From an uncultured Clostridium sp. (lineage in GTDB: Bacteria > Bacillota > Clostridia > Lachnospirales > Lachnospiraceae), in contig URNT01000050.1 of the NCBI GenBank assembly GCA_900549235.1, positions 1-21,393 of the forward strand: DNA of 21,393 nucleotides. The letters run 5' to 3'. Both the position numbers and the translations under genes were made by a program. Every line of letters begins with the position of its first letter. Positions within the stretch are counted from its first letter, which is position 1. The notes beneath the pieces were generated by a model that saw only the letters and a list, made by a program, of their open reading frames with translations, was not told the DNA's origin and did no database searches. Below, in pieces: positions 14,963-21,393 of this stretch.

Positions 14963-15561
14963 TTTGTTGTCTCCTTTTCTAATTCTTTTAGTCTATTCTG
15001 ATATTTGCTTAAATCAACGTGCTCCTTTTCCGGTTTAATCTCTACATAGTCTGCACGGACCTCCAGCGCTTCCGGAGTCAACACCGTTTCACCTTCTGCC
15101 CTTACTTCAACACTTGTCCCCTCATAGCATGGCTGTTTCCTCTCGTCTATGATGGACACCTCCACGAGGTCCATATCCTCAACAAACCGGCGTTCCAGTG
15201 CATCGTGAATATTCTCTTTACTGGCATCCTTCTCCCTGAATCCAAAGGACCAGCCCCGAAGCTTTTTCTTCCGAGCCTTTTCAATGACTTCCGGATCCGT
15301 GACTTCAGCTCTGGCGTGGAGGCCGATGCTGTCCTCGTACAGTTCCAGATTAGTGCTTGTAGATCCCAAGTTCCTGGTCTTGTCGTGGTTAAGGAGCAAC
15401 TGCACCTCATTATGTCTGAGCGCCCGCTCAAAAACTCCTGGTACTATCTGCTCCACAAATCTCTTGCCGGTCTTCCGGTCCCGCATCGGTCGCGAATCCC
15501 TGGCAACAGCATTGACATAACCTTCAATTACTACGCTGTCCGCTCTTATTTCAATCCTCAT
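14959..15561 (-). CDS. HK97-family prohead protease
   Basis: This 200-residue serine protease cleaves the delta domain of the capsid protein during prohead maturation. Family features are clear: G-Y-V-N-A-V-A-R-D-S near the start, L-L-L-N-H-D with the likely catalytic His59, and G-W-S-F-G-F with the likely catalytic Ser105, followed by an E-V-S-I motif. The C-terminal ~50 residues are charged. It starts within the last 11 bases of the portal gene and overlaps the capsid gene by ATGA, the standard portal-protease-capsid order. Confidence 0.95.
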   Translation of the reverse strand: MRIEIRADSVVIEGYVNAVARDSRPMRDRKTGKRFVEQIVPGVFERALRHNEVQLLLNHDKTRNLGSTSTNLELYEDSIGLHARAEVTDPEVIEKARKKKLRGWSFGFREKDASKENIHDALERRFVEDMDLVEVSIIDERKQPCYEGTSVEVRAEGETVLTPEALEVRADYVEIKPEKEHVDLSKYQNRLKELEKETTK

Positions 15562-16795
15562 TTATTTCTTCACCTTCTTTCTGTTCAGATCCTTTTTGGA
15601 TCGGCGTAAGTCCTCCGGTCTGATTCATATTTGGTACATAAAACTGGTTTGTCTTTGGATCATACAACACATCATTTAGTCCCAGGCGCACAAAATCCAG
15701 CCCCAGCGGCGGATAATTCTCCTTCATGCGTATCTCATCAGTCTGTAAAAATCCATTTTTGCTAGCTATTTCGTAAGCACGGAACCTCTTTTCAATATCT
15801 CCCTTAGTCAACTCTGATGTATCCACTGCAAAATAATAGGATCCCTTCTCAGATTCAAGAAGCAGATCCCGATTTAAAGCGCATTCAAATTCTTTTAAGA
15901 TTGGATTCAGGCAATACTGGACAAAATTCGTTTTATCCTCTTCTGTCGCTCCGCCGTTGATCATAGCCGGCGGCATATTAAACAGCTTGCAGATTTCATC
16001 ACTGTTGGTTTTTTTATTCTCATTCAGCTGCATCTCTACAGATGTGTTACTCGCCTCCTGGAACTCCAGTCCCTCATTTAAGATAACCACATTCTCGGTA
16101 TTGTTCTGGTACAATCGGCGCCATGCTTTTCTAAGGGCCGTTATGGCTCCTTCGGAAAGCTTCTTCGGAGATTTCACAAACCCTTTTTTATTCCCACCTG
16201 TTTTCACCAGTCCTTTTTCATATTTCAGGGAATGGTATGCTACGCTTAAGACTTCGCTGTTTTCATCGATAACACTCTTTCCAGACCGTCCATCTTCCGT
16301 ATTTCTGAGAAACTTCAAAAACTCAAACGGCCTGTACCTTGCCCCCTGAATCATGATATCGTAATCCTTAAAGATCGGATCCGAAGAGAATATGAAGGAA
16401 ATCTCATTTTCCTTGACGTAATGCAGGGATTTTATGCGATTTCCCGTCCGGTTTACAAAGGCATACCCACCTTTTCCGGTCAGGTAATCTCTAGTCAGCG
16501 CCCGTTTAAACTGCACGCCGTCCAAGGTGTCCCCTGTATCATCGTTCAGCAGCCGTACTCTTGTGTCTTCCTTGACGGTCTCCAGCTTGCCTTCAGTCAG
16601 CTTATATAGCTTAATAGGTATGGTTGATACCGTTTCTGCTATTTTATTTACGCAGGCCGCGAATGCAGGCACATTCATAGCCTGCTCTTTGGTCATAGAA
16701 TCGTCCGCCAGACTGGCCTGAAGTAATGCGTCCTCATTGGATTCTGTTTCCGTTTTCTCTGGCTCCGGATCCGCCCTCATGTGAAAGGGCCACAT
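15551..16795 (-). CDS. Phage portal protein, HK97 family
   Basis: This 414-residue portal protein forms the dodecameric DNA channel at one capsid vertex. I use the ATG at 16795, 9 bases from GAGGAG. A TTG two codons upstream would be too close to it. Features: N-terminal P-A-F-A-A-C-V-N-K-I-A-E-T-V, then I-P-I-K-L-Y, Y-L-T-G-K-G-G-Y-A-F-V, the stem region V-V-I-L-N-E-G-L-E-F and F-N-M-P-P-A-M-I, and the clip/crown F-V-Q-Y-C-L-N-P. The acidic C-terminus ends E-I-N-E-D. Confidence 0.96.
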   Translation of the reverse strand: MWPFHMRADPEPEKTETESNEDALLQASLADDSMTKEQAMNVPAFAACVNKIAETVSTIPIKLYKLTEGKLETVKEDTRVRLLNDDTGDTLDGVQFKRALTRDYLTGKGGYAFVNRTGNRIKSLHYVKENEISFIFSSDPIFKDYDIMIQGARYRPFEFLKFLRNTEDGRSGKSVIDENSEVLSVAYHSLKYEKGLVKTGGNKKGFVKSPKKLSEGAITALRKAWRRLYQNNTENVVILNEGLEFQEASNTSVEMQLNENKKTNSDEICKLFNMPPAMINGGATEEDKTNFVQYCLNPILKEFECALNRDLLLESEKGSYYFAVDTSELTKGDIEKRFRAYEIASKNGFLQTDEIRMKENYPPLGLDFVRLGLNDVLYDPKTNQFYVPNMNQTGGLTPIQKGSEQKEGEEINED

Positions 16796-16831
16796 AAACA
16801 ATCACTCCTCTCTTTTCTTGTACTGGTGCAA

Positions 16832-18517
16832 CTAACACACCTGTACGGTAAACCCGCTGTCATCAAACAATATATCCTGTTGGAGTAAGTACACCGAGTT
16901 GATAATGCTCACCACTCCGTCTACCTTACCGTTGGATTTCTTCTTGTTGACATACCTGTTCATATTGGTGTCATAGGTGCACTTTGCATTTTCAAAGTTG
17001 GTCTCCAACAGCCGGTTCTCCTCATAATGCCATTCCCGGTTTGCTACTTTTTCCGCCAACAACTTTGTAGGTGGATGCAGCGTATCTGAATGCTGCCGGA
17101 TTTCCACCGTGGTGTATTCCTTATCCCATTTCTGTGCACTGGACAGGGCATTATACCTGTCGTAACCGATGGATTTGATAATCACGCCCCTGGATTCCTC
17201 CAAACCGGATACGTAATCCTCAATCACGCCATAGTCTACTGTCATGTCACCGCAGGCAATGCAGGTTCCCGCGGCAATGGCTGCCCTGTAATCAAACTTC
17301 TCAAACTCACTCTTTTCATCAATGCGTCCCTCCGGTATAAATGTCATTACTTCGCTCAACATCTCCCCGTCTTCCTCAGCTGACATGGCTACAGAACAGT
17401 TATCATTCGTCATGGCCAGATCCACACCGATATACACCTCACGGCCGGTCCAGTCTATATGTTTTTCTCTACATGCTTTCACCTGGTCGATCGGAATATA
17501 TGTTTCCGTCCCAGCTCCCTGATAGATGATGTTGCAATGCTTTGTCAGGAAGTTCTCCCGCAGCTTCTCCCGGTTGATAGCCCGCTGCCGTTTCAGCAAC
17601 AACTCATCCCATACTTCCGGAATCTCGAGAGCCAGTGGATTTCCATGTGCCAGAATCGTATCGTCCGTAGCCCAGTCCTTGATATTATCCGGCTCGTACA
17701 GTAACGCAAAAACAGTTTCATCATCAATCAAGCCGTCCAGGATCTTCTTTGCATTGTCTACCTCGTCCTCCAGCGGATTATCTACTGTTGGATATTTGGT
17801 AGAGATGATAAAACCCAGCTTGTTTTGAATCAATAACTGACCGGATCGCATGGCCTCCACCGGATATGACGTAGGCAGTGCCCCGACTTCATCAGCAATA
17901 AATACCGACGGCTCTTTACCGTCCATGCGGCTTGTGGAGTAGTTGAGCGGTGTATACTTTGTTTTTGTGGGATTGTGAAGAATGTAATCCCGCAAAACCT
18001 TAAATTCGTTCTCCTCGAACAGCTCAATATTCGTAGCGATTAGTGGCTCCAGGGCCTCTTTGATCTCACGGGCCAGTGCTCCATCTGGTGCAACAGAGAA
18101 GAAACGTGAATATGCCGGTTCCAGATAAAAGAGCAAAATAAAAAGAACAGCAACGACAAAAGTCTTACCATTCTTTCTGCATATCTCTAAAACCGCCGTC
18201 TGGTACCGGCGCAGCCTCTGGTCTTTCCTGTGAACCGTACACAGTACCGCCGTAATCAACAGCCACTGATAACCAGCCAGGGAGGAATACAGGGTTTTTC
18301 CTGCCTTCGGTCCCTTTGCCATCTTGAGAATTTTAAGGATTTTATTGATTTTTTCCAGGAGCCTTTCATTGATTACATACTTCTTATTCTTCCCCTTATA
18401 CGTCTGGAGGAAGTCCGCACACTGGAGGATAACGTATTTCGGCGCCTTAATCTTCCCTCTGCATACCCCCTCAGCATATGCAACCGCCGGATGTTTAACC
18501 TTCGTCTTCGTCGTCAT
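16832..18517 (-). CDS. terL: Terminase large subunit
   Basis: This is a 561-residue packaging motor protein. The N-terminal ATPase has Walker A C-R-K-N-G-K-T (113-119), Walker B V-F-I-A-D-E (205-210), and the coupling region G-F-I-I-S-T-K-Y-P. The C-terminal RNase H-like nuclease starts at V-Y-I-G-V-D-L-A (first acidic residue D366), with a later G-Y-D-R-Y. The large subunit cuts concatemeric DNA and drives it into the prohead. It overlaps the small subunit by 23 bases. I see no good ribosome binding site before the ATG at 18517, which suggests translational coupling. Length is normal for the Terminase_1 type. Confidence 0.96.
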   Translation of the reverse strand: MTTKTKVKHPAVAYAEGVCRGKIKAPKYVILQCADFLQTYKGKNKKYVINERLLEKINKILKILKMAKGPKAGKTLYSSLAGYQWLLITAVLCTVHRKDQRLRRYQTAVLEICRKNGKTFVVAVLFILLFYLEPAYSRFFSVAPDGALAREIKEALEPLIATNIELFEENEFKVLRDYILHNPTKTKYTPLNYSTSRMDGKEPSVFIADEVGALPTSYPVEAMRSGQLLIQNKLGFIISTKYPTVDNPLEDEVDNAKKILDGLIDDETVFALLYEPDNIKDWATDDTILAHGNPLALEIPEVWDELLLKRQRAINREKLRENFLTKHCNIIYQGAGTETYIPIDQVKACREKHIDWTGREVYIGVDLAMTNDNCSVAMSAEEDGEMLSEVMTFIPEGRIDEKSEFEKFDYRAAIAAGTCIACGDMTVDYGVIEDYVSGLEESRGVIIKSIGYDRYNALSSAQKWDKEYTTVEIRQHSDTLHPPTKLLAEKVANREWHYEENRLLETNFENAKCTYDTNMNRYVNKKKSNGKVDGVVSIINSVYLLQQDILFDDSGFTVQVC

Positions 18518-18962
18518 CGTTAATCAGGTCCATGATGGTCTTTTTCTTTTCACCAGGTTTCACCTTTGCAATCGATAATTTCGCCCGGCTCTGAGGGGAC
18601 AAGCACAGTTCGTTGCAGCACCGGAAGTATTCTTTTGACGCCTCGGCTCTGGCCTGCCGGAAGGAATTTTCGAAAAGCAGGTCCTTCTTATCGTTGGCCT
18701 GCCGGTCCAGCTCCTGGATCCGATCCACGGCAATGGCGGTCTGTGCAAGAATAAACAGATCCAGGTTCCCCAGTATGTCCGCCTCCTGCAGTTCTCCCAT
18801 GATGTAGTTGAATATGTCCATCTGTGATTCTGTCAGGTACAGTGGTGGTATGAGTTTGTCATTCTTTCCGCGGAGCTTGTCCTCCAGTTCGAGGCGTTGC
18901 GCTTCCTCTTCTTTTGGTATTGTTCCAGTCTTAACCCTGGCTGATTTTGCTGGCCTTGCCAT
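18495..18962 (-). CDS. terS: Terminase small subunit, P27 family
   Basis: This 155-residue protein recognises packaging sites in the phage DNA. It starts M-A-R-P-A-K, as many P27-family subunits do. It then has L-T-E-S-Q-M-D-I-F-N-Y-I, a helical core L-F-I-L-A-Q-T-A-I-A-V-D-R-I, and C-N-E-L-C-L-S-P-Q-S-R-A-K-L, the family hallmark near the C-terminus. It ends in a Lys-rich then Asp/Glu-rich tail. The ATG at 18962 has AAGGAAGGTG upstream. In related phages an HNH gene lies directly upstream; here two genes stand between. Confidence 0.94.
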   Translation of the reverse strand: MARPAKSARVKTGTIPKEEEAQRLELEDKLRGKNDKLIPPLYLTESQMDIFNYIMGELQEADILGNLDLFILAQTAIAVDRIQELDRQANDKKDLLFENSFRQARAEASKEYFRCCNELCLSPQSRAKLSIAKVKPGEKKKTIMDLINDDDEDEG

Positions 18963-18984
18963 CTAATCACCTTCCTTCCATTTG

Positions 18985-19560
18985 TCACGCTCCTGAGCTA
19001 AACAGTTCTTCATAAGCAGCATCTGACCAACTTTCATCTATAACAACAGAGTCGTATTTTTTAAAAACAGTCTTATCTTCATGCGCATCATAAAAGGTCC
19101 TGGCGGCACGACATATTAAAAAGCATAAACCGTATGCATCCAGATCGATAGTTCTCTTTCCACCCTCTTCATAATACGAACTATGAATATTATGAGTGCC
19201 GCATGCTTTGTCTACATGTAATCTGAACTCATCAATAAGTAATTCTTTAGTCCTATCCTTCAACTCAAAGTTGCCTTCGTGAAGAAGCGAACAACGTAAA
19301 GCATAACAGAATTCTCCATTAAACTGGAAGTCAGGGGCTTCGTCATCAGCAATGTAATGTAAAGGCTTTACGAAATCATTGTACCATGCTACATACTGTC
19401 TACGTCCCTCTCTAAATTCTTTTCCGTTTTTATCTTTACGTTTAAAATCTGGATACTCAATTTGACCGCAGATATCAGGTAAAGTTAGCGCCAACGCCAA
19501 TGCTGGAAGATAACACTCACACTCAATAGCCCTTCTTATAGAATTAATTTTCTCAATCAT
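18985..19560 (-). CDS. Accessory protein with a HEPN-like R-x4-H motif
   Basis: This is a 191-residue protein of unknown function. I use the ATG at 19560, with an AGAAAGGA site upstream. The ORF extends 20 codons further up, but that part overlaps a candidate promoter and lacks a ribosome binding site. It is mostly helical: I-R-R-A-I-E-C-E-C, A-L-A-L-A-L-T-L-P-D-I-C-G, Y-V-A-W-Y-N-D-F-V, and A-L-R-C-S-L-L-H-E-G. R89-x4-H94 in that last segment matches the R-x4-6-H catalytic motif of HEPN ribonucleases. Proteins starting with this pattern are widespread in bacteria and phages as uncharacterised proteins (from memory). It looks like cargo inserted into the packaging module. A defence or superinfection role is inference; the residue after the Arg is Cys, not the usual polar one. 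Confidence 0.75.
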   Translation of the reverse strand: MIEKINSIRRAIECECYLPALALALTLPDICGQIEYPDFKRKDKNGKEFREGRRQYVAWYNDFVKPLHYIADDEAPDFQFNGEFCYALRCSLLHEGNFELKDRTKELLIDEFRLHVDKACGTHNIHSSYYEEGGKRTIDLDAYGLCFLICRAARTFYDAHEDKTVFKKYDSVVIDESWSDAAYEELFSSGA

Positions 19561-19591
19561 TTTGATATTTTCCTTTCTCCGATATAGAATT

Positions 19592-19620
19592 AGTGTATCG
19601 ACTTGGGGAAAGAAAATCAA
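19592..19620 (-). promoter_or_regulatory. Candidate promoter for the HEPN-like gene
   Basis: On the minus strand TTGATT (19620-19615), a 17-base spacer and TACACT (19597-19592) lie about 32 bases upstream of the ATG. Each hexamer matches four of six sigma-A consensus bases. The match is modest, but the 17-base spacing and the location in a non-coding gap support it. Confidence 0.45.
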
Positions 19621-19716
19621 TTACTTTTTGTTGCGAACGATATCATCAGGCATTAATATTCTCATTTCTAAGATTTTGTGTATTTAGAGGTGGGGCGTCG
19701 GTGTCCAGAATTGTTT

Positions 19717-19899
19717 CTATTTTCCGCACAACTCCCCGGGGGATACCTCCCCAGCCAGCACCACGCCCATGTCAAGGATTACACAGGCGTGTCCCGTCTT
19801 TGCTTCCACCCGCTCCTCCATTGTTTTCCTTACTTCGTCAGGCATTTTCTGTCCCACCTGTAATACCAGTACATTGTTGTTATTCTCAATCCACATCAT
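19717..19899 (-). CDS. Small partner protein of the HNH gene
   Basis: This is a 60-residue protein that overlaps the HNH stop by ATGA and has AGGAGG 7 bases before its ATG. It has a strand (V-L-V-L-Q-V-G), a helix (P-D-E-V-R-K-T-M-E-E-R-V) and a second strand (A-C-V-I-L-D), a small beta-alpha-beta unit. Short proteins of this layout are common beside HNH and terminase genes in Firmicutes phages. No function is established; association with HNH or the small terminase during packaging is positional inference. Confidence 0.7.
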   Translation of the reverse strand: MMWIENNNNVLVLQVGQKMPDEVRKTMEERVEAKTGHACVILDMGVVLAGEVSPGELCGK

Positions 19900-20279
19900 T
19901 GCGCTTCCTCCTGTTCTTCTATAATTTGTTTGATTGCTTCATACGGTATCTCTCCGCTCTCTGCCATCTCATGATGCATTCCACACACAGTCAGCAGATT
20001 GTCATCGTCCAGGCGTTTATCGTAATCGGTCTCAATCGGTATGGCATGATGGACAGACAGATTATGATAGTTATACTGCTGATCGGTATTGTACAGATTG
20101 CGTATGCAGATCTGACACAAGTTCTTATCTCTGCGTCTGATCTGCTCCCGCTTCTCCCTCCATCGTCTGGAGCTGCGGAAGCGGTCTATGTATGTGATCT
20201 TTTTCTGGGTTGATGGACGCCGACCGCAATCATATTTAGTATCATGGATACGGCCACAGTATTTACAGGACTTAAGCAT
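19896..20279 (-). CDS. HNH endonuclease (packaging-associated type)
   Basis: This is a 127-residue HNH nuclease. Zinc ligands C55-x2-C58 and C99-x2-H102 frame a V-H-H motif (76-78), D-N-L with Asn94, and H103, the expected His-Asn-His core. An extra N-terminal C5-x2-C8 pair may bind a second zinc. Start at the ATG at 20279; a GTG one codon upstream is nearer to the AAGGTG site and less likely. HNH proteins next to terminase genes are needed for cos cleavage and packaging in HK97-like phages, so this one probably acts with TerS and TerL rather than as a homing enzyme. Confidence 0.92.
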   Translation of the reverse strand: MLKSCKYCGRIHDTKYDCGRRPSTQKKITYIDRFRSSRRWREKREQIRRRDKNLCQICIRNLYNTDQQYNYHNLSVHHAIPIETDYDKRLDDDNLLTVCGMHHEMAESGEIPYEAIKQIIEEQEEAQ

Positions 20280-20323
20280 CACATCACCTTCTTTCTAAAA
20301 TATGCGTCTAAAGCTATAGATAC

Positions 20324-20352
20324 TTGTTATTTTCCTAGCCTCAACTTATAAT
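20324..20352 (+). promoter_or_regulatory. Strong sigma-A promoter for the plus-strand gene
   Basis: TTGTTA (20324-20329), a 17-base spacer and a perfect TATAAT (20347-20352) face the plus-strand gene at 20400. This is the best promoter in the window. Transcription would start near 20359, giving a leader of about 40 bases that includes the GAAAGGAGGG ribosome binding site. Confidence 0.8.
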
Positions 20353-20366
20353 ATACCTACAGGTAT
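20353..20366. promoter_or_regulatory. Palindromic operator candidate at the transcription start
   Basis: ATACCT-AC-AGGTAT is an inverted repeat with perfect 6-base arms and a 2-base centre, placed directly after the TATAAT box and over the predicted start point. That is a classic place for a repressor to block transcription. The cognate repressor is not in the window and its identity is unknown. Confidence 0.6.
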
Positions 20367-20399
20367 CACAAACAGAGAATCGAAGAAAGGAGGGCTATT

Positions 20400-20663
20400 A
20401 TGAATACCGCTACCATTTATTTTTCAGACAAAAGTACTATCGTCGTAAAAGAAGGTGATCTCATTATCCCGATTGTTCAAACAGCTATAAGCGATAATGT
20501 TTTTTCATCCATGGGTGAATCTATTGAAATATACAACCACGTCAACAATGGTTTAATTCCTGCACTCTTAGACGCATTTTATCTTTGCAAATTTTTCTAT
20601 ATCAACAGCAGTGATTCACCTGTTTATGGAACGGCTTGTATTGTAAAAATCGAAAATAATTAA
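20400..20663 (+). CDS. Only plus-strand gene: small phage protein of unknown function
   Basis: This is an 87-residue protein that I do not recognise. It is the only plus-strand gene I can support in the window. The ATG is preceded by AGGAGGG at ideal spacing and by its own strong promoter and palindrome. The sequence is alpha/beta: an edge strand T-A-T-I-Y-F-S-D, V-V-K-E-G-D-L-I-I-P-I, a helical middle L-I-P-A-L-L-D-A-F-Y-L, and a final strand A-C-I-V-K-I. There is no signal peptide or clear membrane helix. The DNA is visibly AT-richer than the terminase genes. Independent control and inverted orientation are marks of a moron gene, possibly expressed from the prophage; this is inference. Confidence 0.75.
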   Translation: MNTATIYFSDKSTIVVKEGDLIIPIVQTAISDNVFSSMGESIEIYNHVNNGLIPALLDAFYLCKFFYINSSDSPVYGTACIVKIENN

Positions 20664-20863
20664 TACCTTTTAAGACTATCAAATTCCTTTTTTACATAAT
20701 TCGCAAGTTCCGGAGACTCCCAGCGCAGATTTTTGATAAACATAATTTCATTATCGTCGCTGGGAGAGCTATTATCATTAAGAAAAGCATATTCTTCTTT
20801 TACACGCTGCCTCATATCTTCTTGAAACTGCTTCATTCTCAATTTCAACCTTTCTGAATTCAT
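20660..20863 (-). CDS. Small charged helical protein of unknown function
   Basis: This is a 67-residue protein that I do not recognise. It has AAGGGGTG upstream of the ATG at 20863 and is likely translated. An earlier ATG overlapping the ribosome binding site is in another frame. The product is helical and charged: R-L-K-L-R-M-K-Q-F-Q-E-D-M-R-Q-R at the start and L-A-N-Y-V-K-K-E-F-D-S-L at the end, with an acidic loop D-N-S-S-P-S-D-D-N-E between. Its stop codon interlocks with the stop of the converging plus-strand gene. It lies after a terminator, so it may need its own promoter or antitermination. Confidence 0.6.
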   Translation of the reverse strand: MNSERLKLRMKQFQEDMRQRVKEEYAFLNDNSSPSDDNEIMFIKNLRWESPELANYVKKEFDSLKRY

Positions 20864-20898
20864 AGTCCATCACCCCTTATCATCTTACCGTGTATTTT

Positions 20899-20931
20899 AA
20901 ACAACAGAAAAGGCTCCCGTCTCCGGAAGCC
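20899..20931 (-). terminator. Intrinsic terminator after the late regulator gene
   Basis: On the minus strand GGCTTCCG-GAGA-CGGGAGCC forms an 8-base stem with one G-U pair and a GNRA-type GAGA loop (20931-20912), then TTTTCTGTTGTTT. It lies 41 bases after the regulator stop. The plus strand has no T-run after the hairpin, so it acts in one direction. Confidence 0.85.
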
Positions 20932-20971
20932 CTAATCTCATTAATGCCATTATAACATGTCTTTAAAAAAA

Positions 20972-21393
20972 TTACTTAAGATTAGTTAAGAACTTTTCTG
21001 TGAATTCCTTCAACGCTTCTCCATGCAGATTACAGGTGTAGTTATATGAGAAGCCTAGTTCTGATGCGATTGTCTCCAATGACTGGTACTGAACATATTT
21101 TCTAAACAGTATGTCCACATACTCCACCTTTGAAAGCTGCTGTATCTGTCCGATCCGCTCATGCCTCATATCATGCCACTGATCTATCTCGTCATTAATC
21201 TCTCGCTGCATATCAGTTATCCGGTCTGATATCCGGGTGAATCCTGATCCATCAGGCGAAGTCTGCACCCGTTCCGCAGAATAATCCATGCTGCCTATAT
21301 ATGTACGACTCCCCTTAAGCGTCTCATACTCGATCTGTTTCTGGTCGATGGCTACATCTATCTTTTTGATTTCCTTTAAGTATTCCTTCGCTG
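20972..21393 (-). CDS. DUF1492/ArpU-like late transcriptional regulator (partial, runs off right edge)
   Basis: The frame is open to the window edge, giving 139 visible residues starting A-K-E-Y-L-K-E-I-K-K. This fits the usual DUF1492 N-terminus, so only the start codon and perhaps one or two residues should be missing. An internal ATG at 21289 is not the start. The N-terminal half is coiled coil (D-R-I-T-D-M-Q-R-E-I-N-D-E-I). The C-terminal half is a sigma-region-4-like helix-turn-helix: Y-V-Q-Y-Q-S-L-E-T-I-A-S-E-L-G-F-S-Y-N-Y. Proteins of this type lie just before the HNH/terminase genes in Firmicutes phages and are thought to switch on late genes. Confidence 0.88.
   Translation of the reverse strand, partial: AKEYLKEIKKIDVAIDQKQIEYETLKGSRTYIGSMDYSAERVQTSPDGSGFTRISDRITDMQREINDEIDQWHDMRHERIGQIQQLSKVEYVDILFRKYVQYQSLETIASELGFSYNYTCNLHGEALKEFTEKFLTNLK

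Noticed and set aside
15019..15609. 196-codon plus-strand ORF opposite the prohead protease
   Set aside because: It is antisense to a clearly recognised protease with intact motifs. It has no ribosome binding site and its composition is typical of a reverse-strand shadow.
19593..20213. 206-codon plus-strand ORF across the HNH pair
   Set aside because: It is antisense to the HNH gene and its partner. The product is a low-complexity mix of Pro, Leu and Ser with no ribosome binding site.
20300..20350. Possible minus-strand promoter TTGAGG-N16-TATCTA upstream of HNH
   Set aside because: The -10 match is poor and the region is better explained by the plus-strand promoter. I do not list it as a feature.
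1..21393. CRISPR arrays, tRNA genes and insertion sequences
   Set aside because: No regularly spaced direct repeats, cloverleaf sequences or transposase genes were seen on either strand by eye.

Overview
The window is the late, structural half of a temperate siphophage genome (a prophage or a phage genome fragment) from a low-to-mid GC Firmicute. Lachnospiraceae or another gut Clostridia is the most likely host. This rests on the gene order, the strong AGGAGG-type ribosome binding sites, and the family types: P27-like small terminase, HK97-type portal, protease and capsid, phi13-type tail tube, TP901-type tape measure, BppU-type fibre and DUF1492-type late regulator. Almost everything is on the minus strand, so the operon reads from right to left. 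No integrase, lysogeny repressor, replication or complete lysis gene is present.

Right end (21393 to 18963), regulation and accessory genes: a DUF1492/ArpU-like late regulator runs off the right edge and is followed by a GNRA-loop intrinsic terminator. Next come a small minus-strand gene and a single plus-strand gene (20400-20663). That plus-strand gene has a near-consensus sigma-A promoter with a palindrome at the start point, and its stop codon interlocks with that of its minus-strand neighbour. An HNH endonuclease of the packaging type and a 60-residue partner follow. A gene with a HEPN-like R-x4-H motif and its own candidate promoter then sits between the HNH pair and the small terminase.

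Packaging and head (18962 to 12409): small and large terminase, portal, prohead protease, major capsid, gp6-like connector, head closure protein, HK97 gp10-like neck protein and a tail-completion candidate. The genes are packed with 4-23 bp overlaps or short gaps, which implies translational coupling.

Tail (12416 to 35): major tail protein, a tail assembly chaperone with a clear A-AAA-AAC slippery site that opens a 61-codon -1 extension, a 1345-residue tape measure, Dit, a Tal-like hub protein, a fibre or baseplate protein, two small proteins, a 940-residue BppU-like fibre with three repeated carbohydrate-binding-like modules, and two more small proteins. A probable new gene starts at the left edge.

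The best candidates for something undescribed are the accessory genes around HNH and the terminase: the promoter- and operator-controlled plus-strand gene and the HEPN-like gene. The rest is a well-formed, conventional HK97-like late operon with a recoding site and a modular receptor-binding apparatus.
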